From Kribbella jiaozuonensis (GTDB lineage Bacteria > Actinomycetota > Actinomycetes > Propionibacteriales > Kribbellaceae): a stretch of DNA of 64,000 nucleotides. Positions 1 through 8,019 of the stretch are shown one piece after another. The notes under the pieces were generated by a model that was given only the letters and a program-made list of their open reading frames with translations, did no database searches and had not been told where the DNA came from. The stretch is taken from the NCBI RefSeq assembly GCF_005233875.1, contig NZ_SZPZ01000005.1:124001-188000 (forward strand), given 5' to 3'. Numbering within the stretch: the stretch's first letter is position 1; the number at the start of each line of letters is the position of its first letter. Both the position numbers and the translations under genes were made by a program.

Positions 1-355
1 CGATCACCTGCTCCTGACTGATCCGGGTGGCCGCCAGCGCGGCGACCCCCGGCTCGAGCAACCGCCGTACCTCGAAGAACTGCAGGACCGAGTCGTCCTG
101 GTGCAGGTCGACCATGAAGTTGAGCGCGTCCAGCAGATGCGCCGAGTCGAGACTGCTGACATAGGTACCGTCCCCGTGCCGGACGTCCAGCACGTTGACG
201 AGCGTGAGCGCCTTGACCGCCTCGCGCAGCGAGTTCCGCGACAAGCCCAGTCGCGCGGCCAGATCCGCCTCTTTCGGCAGTCGATCCCCCGGACCCAGTT
301 CCCCCGAGGTGATCATCCCTTTGATCTTGACGATCGCCTCATCCGTCAACGCCAT
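1..355 (-). CDS. FadR-type GntR family transcriptional regulator (3' part outside window)
   Basis: The minus strand from an ATG at 355 reads MALTDEAIVKIKGMI, a GntR winged-helix start. It continues with the helix-turn-helix DLAARLGLSRNSLREAVKAL and the wing segment VRHGDGTYVS at about residues 32-68. After that comes the beginning of a helical FCD-like ligand domain (FFEVRRLLEPGVAALAA), as in the FadR/LldR/PdhR subgroup that bind small carboxylic acids. 118 codons are visible and the gene runs off the left edge, so the C-terminal ligand pocket cannot be judged. The start lies 30 bp from the divergent gene at 386, so one short region must serve both promoters. The ligand is unknown. Confidence 0.85.
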   Translation of the reverse strand, partial: MALTDEAIVKIKGMITSGELGPGDRLPKEADLAARLGLSRNSLREAVKALTLVNVLDVRHGDGTYVSSLDSAHLLDALNFMVDLHQDDSVLQFFEVRRLLEPGVAALAATRISQEQVI

Positions 356-385
356 CCCGTCAGTATGCCGCCCTACGATCACTTC

Positions 386-793
386 ATGACCACCTCCGGT
401 TACTCGGGTAAGCCGCTGGCCGTGAAACTCGGCATCAAGCCCGAGCACGTGGTCCTGCTCGACAACGCTCCGGACGGTTTCGCGATCGAAGGACTGCCGG
501 CCGGTACGACGGTGGCGCGCCGGGCCGGCCGGTCGCCGTATGACGTCGTGCTGATGTTCTGCCCGGACCGGGCCCGGCTGACAAAACGGCTACCCGTGCT
601 GCTCGCGAAGACGATGACGGCCGGGATGATCTGGACCGCCTGGCCGAAGCGGTCGTCCGGGGTCGCGACCGACCTCGACGAGAACGGGATCCGCGAGCTT
701 GCTCTCCCGCTCGGCGTCGTCGACGTGAAGGTCTGCGCGATCGACGCGACCTGGTCGGGGCTCAAGCTGGTCCGGCGGCTGACCAACCGATGA
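386..793 (+). CDS. DUF3052 family protein
   Basis: This encodes 135 residues beginning MTTSGYSGKPLAVKLGIKP. It matches my memory of the actinobacterial DUF3052 family, with a conserved KLGIKPEHVVLLDNAPDGF opening and a C-terminal VDVKVCAIDATWSGLKLV. There are no membrane segments or signal peptide. No function is established that I know of. An upstream in-frame ATG at 365 would add seven residues, but the family start is at MTTSGYSG. The very short gap to the divergent GntR gene allows a leaderless transcript or a shared operator. Product name is confident by family; role is unknown. Confidence 0.75.
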   Translation: MTTSGYSGKPLAVKLGIKPEHVVLLDNAPDGFAIEGLPAGTTVARRAGRSPYDVVLMFCPDRARLTKRLPVLLAKTMTAGMIWTAWPKRSSGVATDLDENGIRELALPLGVVDVKVCAIDATWSGLKLVRRLTNR

Positions 794-1219
794 AGGCCAA
801 TCATTCCCAGGTGGACTGATTTGGAGCGTGACGTTGGCCACACTTTTTGCGCAGTTGTGATCATCACCGGCGGCGAGTGGACAACTGCATACAGTGGGCA
901 GCTACGCTCAACAACCCCCGCCCGGGCGGGCGGAACGGACGCCGGAAAGCCACATCTGCAAGGGGTCCCGGAGTCGCCGCCGTTGCTCTCCGCACCGACG
1001 GGTGGCGAGAGCGGGGCGTGTGGCCTGAAACACCTTTGTGAGCAGTGTTTCAGGCCCCGGTCGATCGACTCGCCGGAGCCCGACCACTCGACACACTGGT
1101 CCGGTGGTCCCGGGCTGTGGAAGTGGTCCGCGTGCTATTAGCCTTTGCATGGGACACCACCCATAACATCTGAATTAACCGTGCTACCGGACCCGAAATC
1201 GGAAGAGGCGAACTGCCAA
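794..1219. other. Intergenic leader before kgd, without a supported gene
   Basis: No convincing coding sequence is seen here. The short frames lack codon bias and a ribosome binding site. The stretch holds the strong hairpin at 1022-1056 and probably the kgd promoter and leader. An in-frame ATG at 1145 would extend Kgd by 25 residues unlike the family N-terminus. Confidence 0.5.
1022..1056 (+). repeat. Perfect 12-bp inverted repeat in the kgd leader
   Basis: GGCCTGAAACAC (1022-1033) and GTGTTTCAGGCC (1045-1056) are exact reverse complements around an 11-nt loop. The hairpin lies about 165 bp upstream of the kgd start and has no T-tract. It could be an operator, an mRNA leader hairpin, or the terminator of the gene ending at 793. 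Confidence 0.6.
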
Positions 1220-4200
1220 GTGGCCACCGAGCCATCAGACACCAACCCCCTAGCAGCCTTCGGTGCGAACGAATGGCTGGTCGACGAGCTGTACGAGAAG
1301 TACCAGCAGGACCCGAACTCGGTGGATCCGGCGTGGCTCGACTTCTTCAAGACGTACAACCCCGACGGTGACGCGAAGCCGGTGACGACTACCCCGGCCG
1401 ACGCTCCCCGGCCGGACGCGGTGTCCGACAACAAGACGCCCGAGGCGCCGAGCCGCGGCAGCGCGCCGACCGTGCCCGCCTCGAACGCACCTGCCGCCGC
1501 GGCGGCGACGCAGTCCCCCGCTACTCAGACCCCGGCAGCGCCGGCCCCTGCGCAGGCCGCCGCACCCCAGAAGGCAGCTCCCACCGGAGGTACGGTGAAC
1601 CAGCCGTCCAGCGCCCAGCCCAAGCCCGCCCAGCCCGCGGCCGCCCCGGCCGGCGAGGCCGACCGGAAGATCCTCCGCGGGGCCCCGGCCCGGACGGCGC
1701 AGAACATGGAGACCAGCCTCACGGTCCCCACCGCGACCAGTGTCCGCCAGGTCCCGGTCAAGCTGCTGATCGACAACCGCATCGTCATCAACAACCACCT
1801 CAAGCGCGCCCGCGGCGGCAAGGTGTCCTTCACCCACCTGATCGGCTGGGCGCTGGTCAAGGCGCTGAAGACGCTGCCGGAGATGAACGCGTCGTACGAC
1901 GAGACCGACGGCAAGCCGACCCTGGTCAACCCGGCGCACATCAACCTCGGCCTGGCCATCGACATGCAGAAGCCGGACGGCACCCGGCAGCTGCTGGTGC
2001 CCTCGATCAAGTCGGCCGAGACGATGACGTTCGCCGACTTCTGGATGGCCTACGAGGACATCGTCCGCCGGGCCCGGGACAACAAGCTCGCGCTGCCCGA
2101 CTTCCAGGGCACCACGATCAGCCTGACCAACCCCGGCACGATCGGGACCCAGCACTCGGTGCCGCGGCTGATGACCGGCCAGGGCTGCATCATCGGCGTC
2201 GGCGCGATGGAGTACCCGCCGGAGTACCAGGGTGCGGCCGACGAGACGATGGCCAAGCTCGCGGTCAGCAAGGTGATGACGCTGACCTCGACGTACGACC
2301 ACCGGATCATCCAGGGCGCCCAGTCGGGTGAGTACCTGCGCCGCCTGCACCAGCTGCTGCTCGGCGGCGAGGGCTTCTACGACGAGATCTTCCAGTCGCT
2401 GCGGATCCCGTACGAGCCGATCCGCTGGGCCGCCGACCTCCCGCACAGCCACGAGGAGGACATCAGCAAGCAGGCCCGCATCCTCGAGCTGATCCACGCG
2501 TTCCGGGTGCGCGGCCACATCATGGCCGACACCGACCCGCTGGAGTACAAGCAGCGCAGCCACCCCGACCTCGACGTCGCCACCCACGGCCTGACGCTGT
2601 GGGACCTGGACCGCGAGTTCGCCACCGGCTCGTTCGGCGGCGACCGGCGGTTCATGAAGCTGCGCGAGATCCTCGGCATCCTGCGCGACTCGTACTGCCG
2701 GACCACCGGTATCGAGTACATGCACATCCAGGACCCCGAGCAGCGCAAGTGGCTGCAGGAGCGGATCGAGCGGCCGCACACCAAGCCGCCGCGCGAGGAG
2801 CAGTTGCGGATCCTGGCCAAGCTGAACGAGGCCGAGGCGTTCGAGACCTTCCTGCAGACCAAGTACGTCGGTCAGCGGCGGTTCTCGCTCGAGGGCGGGG
2901 AGACCACGATCCCGCTGCTCGACGAGCTCTGCGAGGAGGCGGCCGGCGCCGGGCTGGAAGAGGTCGCGATCGGGATGGCCCACCGCGGCCGGCTGAACGT
3001 GCTGGCGAACATCGTCGGCAAGTCGTACGGCCAGATCTTCCGCGAGTTCGAGGGCAACATCGACCCGCGGACCGTGCAGGGCTCCGGCGACGTCAAGTAC
3101 CACCTGGGCGCCGAGGGCGAGTTCGTCTCGGAGTTCGGCGACAAGATCAAGGTGTCGGTGGCGGCGAACCCGTCCCACCTGGAGACCGTCGACCCCGTGC
3201 TCGAGGGCATCGTCCGGGCCAAGCAGGACATCCTCGACCGCGGCGCCGCGTTCCCGGTGCTGCCCGTGCTGGTGCACGGCGACGCGGCCTTCGCCGGTCA
3301 GGGCGTCGTGGCCGAGACGCTGAACCTGTCGCAGCTGCGCGGCTACCGCACCGGCGGCACGATCCACGTGATCGTGAACAACCAGGTCGGCTTCACCACC
3401 TCGCCGGCCTCGTCCCGCTCGTCGATGTACTCCACCGACGTCGCCCGGATGGTGCAGGCGCCGATCTTCCACGTGAACGGCGACGACCCCGAGGCGTGCA
3501 TCCGCGTCGCCGACCTGGCCTTCGAGTACCGGCAGGCGTTCAACAAGGACGTCGTCATCGACCTGGTCTGCTACCGCCGCCGCGGTCACAACGAGGGCGA
3601 CGACCCGAGCTTCACCCAGCCGCTGATGTACGACCTGATCGAGCAGAAGCGCTCGGTCCGCAAGCTGTACACCGAGGCCCTGATCGGTCGTGGCGACATC
3701 ACGATCGAAGAGGCCGAGCAGGCGATGATGGACTTCCAGCACCGGCTCGAGCGGGTGTTCGCCGAGGTCCGCGAGGCGAAGAACCAGCCGGACACCCCGC
3801 CGCCGTACGTGACGGCCCCGGTCTACCCGGACAAGCCGGACGGCCCGGACGCGACCGCGACCACGCCCGAGGTGCTGAAGAAGATCGCCGACGCGCACAC
3901 CACGCTGCCGGCCGGCTTCACCGTGCACCCGAAGGTGATGCCGCAGCTGCAGCGCCGGGCGCACGCGATCACCGAGGGCCCGATCGACTGGGCCAGCGCG
4001 GAGATCACCGCGTTCGGTTCGCTGCTGCTCGAGGGCCGGCCGGTCCGGCTCGCGGGTCAGGACAGCCGCCGCGGGACGTTCGTGCAGCGGTTCGCCGCGG
4101 TCATCGACCGGGTGAACGGGCAGGACTACGTCCCGCTGCAGAACCTGGACGAGGGTCAGGCGAACTTCTACGTCTACGACTCGCTGCTGAGCGAGTACGC

Positions 4201-5014
4201 CGCGCTCGGCTTCGAGTACGGGTACTCCGTGGCGCGGCCGGAGGCGCTGACCCTGTGGGAGGCGCAGTTCGGCGACTTCGTCAACGGCGCGCAGTCGGTC
4301 ATCGACGAGTACATCTCGTCCGGTGAGGCCAAGTGGGGCCAGAAGTCCGGTGTCGTGCTGCTGCTGCCGCACGGCTACGAGGGCCAGGGCCCGGACCACA
4401 CCTCGGCCCGGATCGAGCGGTTCCTCGCGCTGTGCGCGGAGAACGCGATGACCGTCGCCCAGCCGTCCACGCCGGCGTCGTACTTCCACCTGCTGCGCCG
4501 GCACACGCTCGGCGAGGAGCACAACCCGATGGTCGTGTTCACGCCGAAGCAGCTGCTGCGGCGCAAGGAGGCGGTGTCGCTGCCGGAGGAGCTGACCCAC
4601 GGCACCTTCCGCCCGGTGATCAACGACGCGGAGGCCGAGGCCAACCCGGCAACCGTCGAGCGGGTCATCCTCGCGTCGGGCCGGATCGTGTACGACCTGC
4701 TGGCCGAGCGCAAGAAGGTCGAGCCGGACAAGATCAGCACCGCGGTACTGCGGGTCGAGCAGCTGTACCCGCTGCCGGCCGAGGAGATCGCGGCCGAGCT
4801 GGCGAAGTACCCGAACGCGACCGAGATCCGCTGGGTTCAGGACGAGCCCGCGAACCAGGGCCCGTGGCCGTTCATGGCGCTGAACCTGACCGAGCACCTG
4901 GGCGGCAAGCCGTTCTACCGGGTGTCCCGGCCGGCGATGGCAGCCCCGGCGGTCGGCTCGCACGGTGTCCACGGCACCGAGCAGACGACGCTGCTGAAGC
5001 AGGCGTTCAGCTGA
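1220..5014 (+). CDS. kgd: Multifunctional 2-oxoglutarate metabolism enzyme (2-oxoglutarate decarboxylase / dehydrogenase E1 with E2-type domain)
   Basis: This 1264-residue protein is the actinobacterial fusion of an E2-like succinyltransferase domain with 2-oxoglutarate dehydrogenase E1. In the TCA cycle it converts 2-oxoglutarate using thiamine diphosphate. The N-terminal SNPL-type segment (NPLAAFGANEWLVDELYEKY) is followed by an Ala/Pro/Thr-rich linker. The acyltransferase domain carries the catalytic TYDHRIIQGA with His at about 361. The E1 part has the ThDP region from HGDAAFAGQGVV (about 686) to VNNQVGFTT, then the transketolase-like C-terminal domains ending in GSHGVHGTEQTTLLKQAF. The length matches the roughly 1230 residues of the mycobacterial enzyme. 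I chose the GTG at 1220 because GGAAGAGG lies just upstream and the protein then begins at the family start. Confidence 0.97.
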   Translation: MATEPSDTNPLAAFGANEWLVDELYEKYQQDPNSVDPAWLDFFKTYNPDGDAKPVTTTPADAPRPDAVSDNKTPEAPSRGSAPTVPASNAPAAAAATQSPATQTPAAPAPAQAAAPQKAAPTGGTVNQPSSAQPKPAQPAAAPAGEADRKILRGAPARTAQNMETSLTVPTATSVRQVPVKLLIDNRIVINNHLKRARGGKVSFTHLIGWALVKALKTLPEMNASYDETDGKPTLVNPAHINLGLAIDMQKPDGTRQLLVPSIKSAETMTFADFWMAYEDIVRRARDNKLALPDFQGTTISLTNPGTIGTQHSVPRLMTGQGCIIGVGAMEYPPEYQGAADETMAKLAVSKVMTLTSTYDHRIIQGAQSGEYLRRLHQLLLGGEGFYDEIFQSLRIPYEPIRWAADLPHSHEEDISKQARILELIHAFRVRGHIMADTDPLEYKQRSHPDLDVATHGLTLWDLDREFATGSFGGDRRFMKLREILGILRDSYCRTTGIEYMHIQDPEQRKWLQERIERPHTKPPREEQLRILAKLNEAEAFETFLQTKYVGQRRFSLEGGETTIPLLDELCEEAAGAGLEEVAIGMAHRGRLNVLANIVGKSYGQIFREFEGNIDPRTVQGSGDVKYHLGAEGEFVSEFGDKIKVSVAANPSHLETVDPVLEGIVRAKQDILDRGAAFPVLPVLVHGDAAFAGQGVVAETLNLSQLRGYRTGGTIHVIVNNQVGFTTSPASSRSSMYSTDVARMVQAPIFHVNGDDPEACIRVADLAFEYRQAFNKDVVIDLVCYRRRGHNEGDDPSFTQPLMYDLIEQKRSVRKLYTEALIGRGDITIEEAEQAMMDFQHRLERVFAEVREAKNQPDTPPPYVTAPVYPDKPDGPDATATTPEVLKKIADAHTTLPAGFTVHPKVMPQLQRRAHAITEGPIDWASAEITAFGSLLLEGRPVRLAGQDSRRGTFVQRFAAVIDRVNGQDYVPLQNLDEGQANFYVYDSLLSEYAALGFEYGYSVARPEALTLWEAQFGDFVNGAQSVIDEYISSGEAKWGQKSGVVLLLPHGYEGQGPDHTSARIERFLALCAENAMTVAQPSTPASYFHLLRRHTLGEEHNPMVVFTPKQLLRRKEAVSLPEELTHGTFRPVINDAEAEANPATVERVILASGRIVYDLLAERKKVEPDKISTAVLRVEQLYPLPAEEIAAELAKYPNATEIRWVQDEPANQGPWPFMALNLTEHLGGKPFYRVSRPAMAAPAVGSHGVHGTEQTTLLKQAFS

Positions 5015-5015
5015 C

Positions 5016-5192
5016 GTGTACTTCACCGACCGCGGGATCGAGGAGCTGGAGAAGCGGCGTGGCGAGGAGGATGTCACGCTCGCTTTCGTGGCCGAACGGC
5101 TGCGCGAGTTCGTCGACCTGAACCCCGAGTTCGAAACGCCGATCGAGCGCTTCGCCACCTGGCTGGCCCGGCTCGACGACGAGGACGACTAG
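5016..5192 (+). CDS. Small acidic DUF6104-type protein
   Basis: A 58-residue protein starts at a GTG one base after the kgd stop and begins MYFTDRGIEELEKRRGEE. It ends in an acidic tail, WLARLDDEDD. It resembles the small protein found directly after kgd in other actinobacteria, now called DUF6104 as far as I remember. The one-base spacing suggests translational coupling to kgd. It is predicted soluble and helical, with no catalytic motif. Its codon use is typical of the chromosome. A role with Kgd is only inferred from position. Confidence 0.75.
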   Translation: MYFTDRGIEELEKRRGEEDVTLAFVAERLREFVDLNPEFETPIERFATWLARLDDEDD

Positions 5193-5204
5193 TAACCTGA
5201 GCGA

Positions 5205-5930
5205 ATGCCCTTCGCCTCGCAGCCCGTACGCCGGGTTGCCGCGGCGGAGGGCATTCGTCCGTCCGGGACCTGGCCGCACACGATCCCGGCCGTCCACCAA
5301 CTCCTCACCGACGGCCTCGACCTCGACCCCGGCGTCACGTTCCTGGTCGGCGAGAACGGCGCCGGCAAGTCCACCATCGTCGAGGCGGTCGCGATGGCGT
5401 TCGGCCTGTCCGCCGAGGGCGGTTCGACCGGCGCCCGGCTGACAACCCGAGCCACCGAGTCTTCCCTCGCCGACGACCTGCAGCTGACCCGCGGCGTCGG
5501 CGGCAAACGCGCCGGCTACTTCCTCCGCGCCGAGACCATGCACGGCTTCTACACCTACCTCGAACAGAACCCGAAGACCTCGGGCCCACCCGACCCGGTC
5601 TTCCACGAGCTCAGCCACGGCGAGAGCTTCCTCAACCTCATCAGCAGCCGCTTCACCCGCCAGGGCTTCTACTGCCTCGACGAGCCGGAGTCCGCCCTCT
5701 CGTTCTCCAGCAGCCTGGCCGTCGTCGGCGTCCTCAACCGCTTGGCCGAGTCCGGCTCCCAGGTCCTCTGCGCGACCCACTCGCCCCTCATCTCAGCCCT
5801 GCCCGGCGCCGCGATCCTCGAGGTCGGCGAGTGGGGCATCCGGCGTACGACGTGGGACGAGCTGGAACTCGTGCGGAACTGGAAGGCGTACTTGGAGGGG
5901 CCGCAGCGGTATCTGCGGCACGTGCTCTAG
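5205..5930 (+). CDS. AAA family ATPase, ABC-type fold, stand-alone
   Basis: This 241-residue protein has a full ABC/SMC-type nucleotide-binding set. Walker A is GENGAGKST at residues 49-57, a signature-like LSHGES precedes Walker B GFYCLDEPESAL, and an H-loop lies in LCATHSP. There is no membrane domain and no coiled-coil insertion, so it is neither an ordinary transporter ATPase nor an SMC protein. Such stand-alone proteins are annotated as AAA ATPases of the OLD/YhcG-like type with unknown substrate. It starts with ATG 12 bp after the preceding small gene. Its stop codon overlaps the convergent ArsR stop in the palindrome CTAG. Confidence 0.8.
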   Translation: MPFASQPVRRVAAAEGIRPSGTWPHTIPAVHQLLTDGLDLDPGVTFLVGENGAGKSTIVEAVAMAFGLSAEGGSTGARLTTRATESSLADDLQLTRGVGGKRAGYFLRAETMHGFYTYLEQNPKTSGPPDPVFHELSHGESFLNLISSRFTRQGFYCLDEPESALSFSSSLAVVGVLNRLAESGSQVLCATHSPLISALPGAAILEVGEWGIRRTTWDELELVRNWKAYLEGPQRYLRHVL

Positions 5931-6277
5931 TCGGTGTGTGGCGGACGGGTACGGCGTGGTGGGTCGGGCGCGAGTGAGCCGTCGGGGGCGATGTGCTCGA
6001 AGATCTGGTCGACCAGGTTGAGCACGTGCGGGTCGTCGACGGTGTAGATGTGTCGCCGGCCCTCGCGGCGGGCGGTGATGATCCCGGCCAGCCGGAGCTT
6101 GCCGAGGTGCTGGCTCGCGGTGGCGATACTCACGCCCACGCGGTCCGCCAGGGTGCCGACGTCGTACTCCCCCTGCGCGGCCAGCGACACCAGGTGCAGC
6201 CGGACGGGTGCGGAGAGCATGGCAAAGGTGCCCGCGGCGGAATCGAGCTGAGCCTTCGTCGGTTCAGGGTTGGTCAT
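5927..6277 (-). CDS. ArsR/SmtB family metal-sensing repressor
   Basis: This 116-residue winged-helix repressor has the recognition segment VSIATASQHLGKLRLAGII and the wing RREGRRHIYTVDD. It has no cysteine, so it is not an ArsR/CadC-type thiol sensor. At the end it carries DPH, then His eleven residues later (EH). The spacing reproduces the Asp-x-His...His part of the alpha-5 metal site known from CzrA, SmtB and NmtR. The fourth ligand of those proteins (+3 after the second His) is Pro here, with Asp at +4. It is divergent to a cation exchanger gene across a perfect palindrome at 6347-6366. I infer a metal-responsive repressor of that exchanger; the metal cannot be read from sequence. Confidence 0.88.
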   Translation of the reverse strand: MTNPEPTKAQLDSAAGTFAMLSAPVRLHLVSLAAQGEYDVGTLADRVGVSIATASQHLGKLRLAGIITARREGRRHIYTVDDPHVLNLVDQIFEHIAPDGSLAPDPPRRTRPPHTD

Positions 6278-6292
6278 CGCGCAGTCATTGTG

Positions 6293-6306
6293 ACCGGTAG
6301 ACCGGT
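6293..6306. promoter_or_regulatory. Tandem ACCGGT half-sites before the arsR-type gene
   Basis: ACCGGT occurs at 6293-6298 and again at 6301-6306, each self-complementary, 15 bp upstream of the repressor start codon. It could be a second operator or part of the promoter. Evidence is sequence symmetry only. Confidence 0.35.
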
Positions 6307-6346
6307 CTGCGGACAGCTCGCCGGGCCGTGGTGATGACGGTCTCAC

Positions 6347-6366
6347 ACTTTCGCAATTGCGAAAGT
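6347..6366. promoter_or_regulatory. Perfect 20-bp palindrome, candidate ArsR operator
   Basis: ACTTTCGCAATTGCGAAAGT is identical to its own reverse complement. It lies between the divergent repressor (start 6277) and exchanger (start 6392) genes, 25 bp before the exchanger start. This is where an ArsR/SmtB dimer would block transcription. Its AT-rich core stands out against the GC-rich surroundings. Confidence 0.7.
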
Positions 6367-6391
6367 ATCGAAACGGTGGCAGGCTGGAACC

Positions 6392-7627
6392 ATGTTCCGA
6401 GCGCTCCGCCCCGTGCTGTTGCTGTTCCTGGTGGCGATCCCCGCGGTCGCCCTCCGGCTCACCGGCACCCATCCCCCGGCACTGGCTTCGATCTTCATCT
6501 TCGGCCTCGCCGTGGTCGCCGCATCGTTCGTACTGGCCTGGGCCGCCGAGGCGGCGGAGATGGACATTTCCGGCGGTCTGGCGATCGCCTTGCTGGCCGT
6601 CATCGCGGTCCTGCCGGAGTACGCGGTGGACCTGTACTTCGCCCACACCGCCGGCTCGAATCCGGACTACGTGCAGTTCGCCGCCGCCAACATGACGGGG
6701 TCGAACCGACTGCTCCTCGGCCTCGGCTGGTCGAGCGTCGTACTCATCAGCCTGTACGTCGCTTCGCGCCGCAGCGGGCAGTCCGTCAAGGCGCTGGTGC
6801 TCGAGTCCGGGTACCGCCGGGAGCTGGGGTTCCTGGCCGTCGCCGGTGTGGTCGCGTTCGTGATCCCGGTGACCGGCGAGATCCACCTGGTGCTCGGGAT
6901 CCTGCTGCTCGCCTTCTTCGCTTATTACCTCTACCGCGCGGCCACGTCCGAGCATGACGACGAGCCGGACCTGATCGGGCCGGCCGCGACGATCGGCGCG
7001 CTGCCTCAGCTGCAGCGCCGGATCACCGTGACCGCGATGTTCCTGGTCTCGGCCGGGATCATCCTGGCGGCTGCGGAGCCGTTCGCGGATTCGCTGGTGC
7101 AGGGCGGGCACGCGCTGGGGATCGACCAGTTCCTGCTGGTCCAGTGGCTGGCGCCGCTGGCGTCCGAGGCGCCGGAGTTCATCGTGGCGATCCTGTTCGC
7201 CTGGCGGGGCAAGGGCGCGGCGGCGCTGGGCCTGCTGATCTCGGCCAAGGTGAACCAGTGGACGCTGCTGATCGGCAGCCTCCCGATCGCGTACGGCATC
7301 GGTGGCGGCGGCCCGGCGCTGCACCTGGACGGGCGGCAGATCGAGGAGTTCCTCCTCACCGCGACGCAGACGCTGCTCGGGATCGCGATCCTGCTCAACC
7401 TGCGGTTCCCGCGCTGGGCGGCGTGGACGTTGCTGGGGCTGTTCGCGGTCCAGTTCGCCGTACCGGGCCAGACCGGGCGGTACGTGATCAGCGCGGTCTA
7501 CCTCGTGCTGGCGATCGGCGCGGCGATCCACAACCGCGACCAGGTGCTGCGGACGATCACCTCACCGTTCCGCCGCACGGAAAAGCCCGCCGACGCAGAA
7601 CGCGCCGACGAGCTCCTCGAGGTCTAA
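6392..7627 (+). CDS. Sodium/calcium exchanger (CaCA) family membrane antiporter
   Basis: This 411-residue integral membrane protein has two homologous halves. Each half carries a CaCA-type alpha repeat with acidic residues: VIAVLPEYAVDLYFA in the first and LAPLASEAPEFIVAILFAW in the second. About ten hydrophobic helices flank a short charged central loop (SEHDDEPD). The family exchanges Na+ or H+ for Ca2+ or other divalent cations across the cytoplasmic membrane. The divergent ArsR-type repressor with an alpha-5 metal site suggests that here the substrate is a transition metal or that metal stress triggers expression; this is inference. The 3' end overlaps the convergent WhiB gene by 4 bp. 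Confidence 0.85.
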   Translation: MFRALRPVLLLFLVAIPAVALRLTGTHPPALASIFIFGLAVVAASFVLAWAAEAAEMDISGGLAIALLAVIAVLPEYAVDLYFAHTAGSNPDYVQFAAANMTGSNRLLLGLGWSSVVLISLYVASRRSGQSVKALVLESGYRRELGFLAVAGVVAFVIPVTGEIHLVLGILLLAFFAYYLYRAATSEHDDEPDLIGPAATIGALPQLQRRITVTAMFLVSAGIILAAAEPFADSLVQGGHALGIDQFLLVQWLAPLASEAPEFIVAILFAWRGKGAAALGLLISAKVNQWTLLIGSLPIAYGIGGGGPALHLDGRQIEEFLLTATQTLLGIAILLNLRFPRWAAWTLLGLFAVQFAVPGQTGRYVISAVYLVLAIGAAIHNRDQVLRTITSPFRRTEKPADAERADELLEV

Positions 7628-7923
7628 CTAGCCTGCTGCTCTTCGATGATCGGGGGGCGGTTGCGGCGTTCCTGGGGGCCCGGGCGGCCGCGGCGGCGGC
7701 CGTAGAGGAACTTCTCGCCGGCGGCGGTGCCGGTGAACTTCGTCCGGCGGGCCCATTCCCGGCATTCCTCGATCACCGGGCAGGAGGTCAGGCAGATCGC
7801 CTGCGCCTTCCGCTGCTCCCACTGGGTCGCGGTCTCGTCGTACGACGGCGCTTGTCCGACGCACGCGGCCTTCGTCATCCAGCGGTCGGCCGGGTCAACG
7901 ATCACCGTCAAAGTAGGCCTCAT
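7624..7923 (-). CDS. Divergent WhiB family protein with a CxxxC iron-sulfur motif
   Basis: This 99-residue protein has the WhiB layout: Cys in TKAACVG, a pair in AICLTSCPV, and Cys in EECREWA. Two features are unusual. The central pair is spaced C-x3-C (CLTSC), whereas WhiB proteins normally have C-x2-C. The usual G-[VI]-W-G-G turn is replaced by GTAAGEKFLYG. The tail is basic (RRRGRPGPQERRNR), suitable for DNA contact. The reading was checked codon by codon on the minus strand. Start ATG 7923 is chosen because the protein then begins shortly before the first Cys; in-frame starts at 7941 and 8013 exist. It lies downstream of the GNAT gene on the same strand. Confidence 0.8.
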   Translation of the reverse strand: MRPTLTVIVDPADRWMTKAACVGQAPSYDETATQWEQRKAQAICLTSCPVIEECREWARRTKFTGTAAGEKFLYGRRRGRPGPQERRNRPPIIEEQQAS

Positions 7924-8019
7924 GGGCTCATCGCTCCTCATCGATCGGGCGGATCGGTAGGAACAGACTGAACCCGTCGCGTTGCCCCGGTGCGACGCCA
8001 ATGTTTCCGGCATGAAACG

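Noticed and set aside
1250..5158. Very long open frame on the minus strand opposite kgd
   Set aside because: It is the antisense shadow of a GC-rich gene: Arg/Leu/Val/Gly-rich, no domain, no ribosome binding site.
6278..7531. Upstream extension of the ArsR-type gene on the minus strand
   Set aside because: It runs through the whole exchanger gene; family length and start fix the gene at 5927-6277.
7736..7757. AAC and ATTCCC resembling a SigR promoter on the minus strand
   Set aside because: The spacer is 16 rather than 18 bases and it lies inside the WhiB coding sequence.
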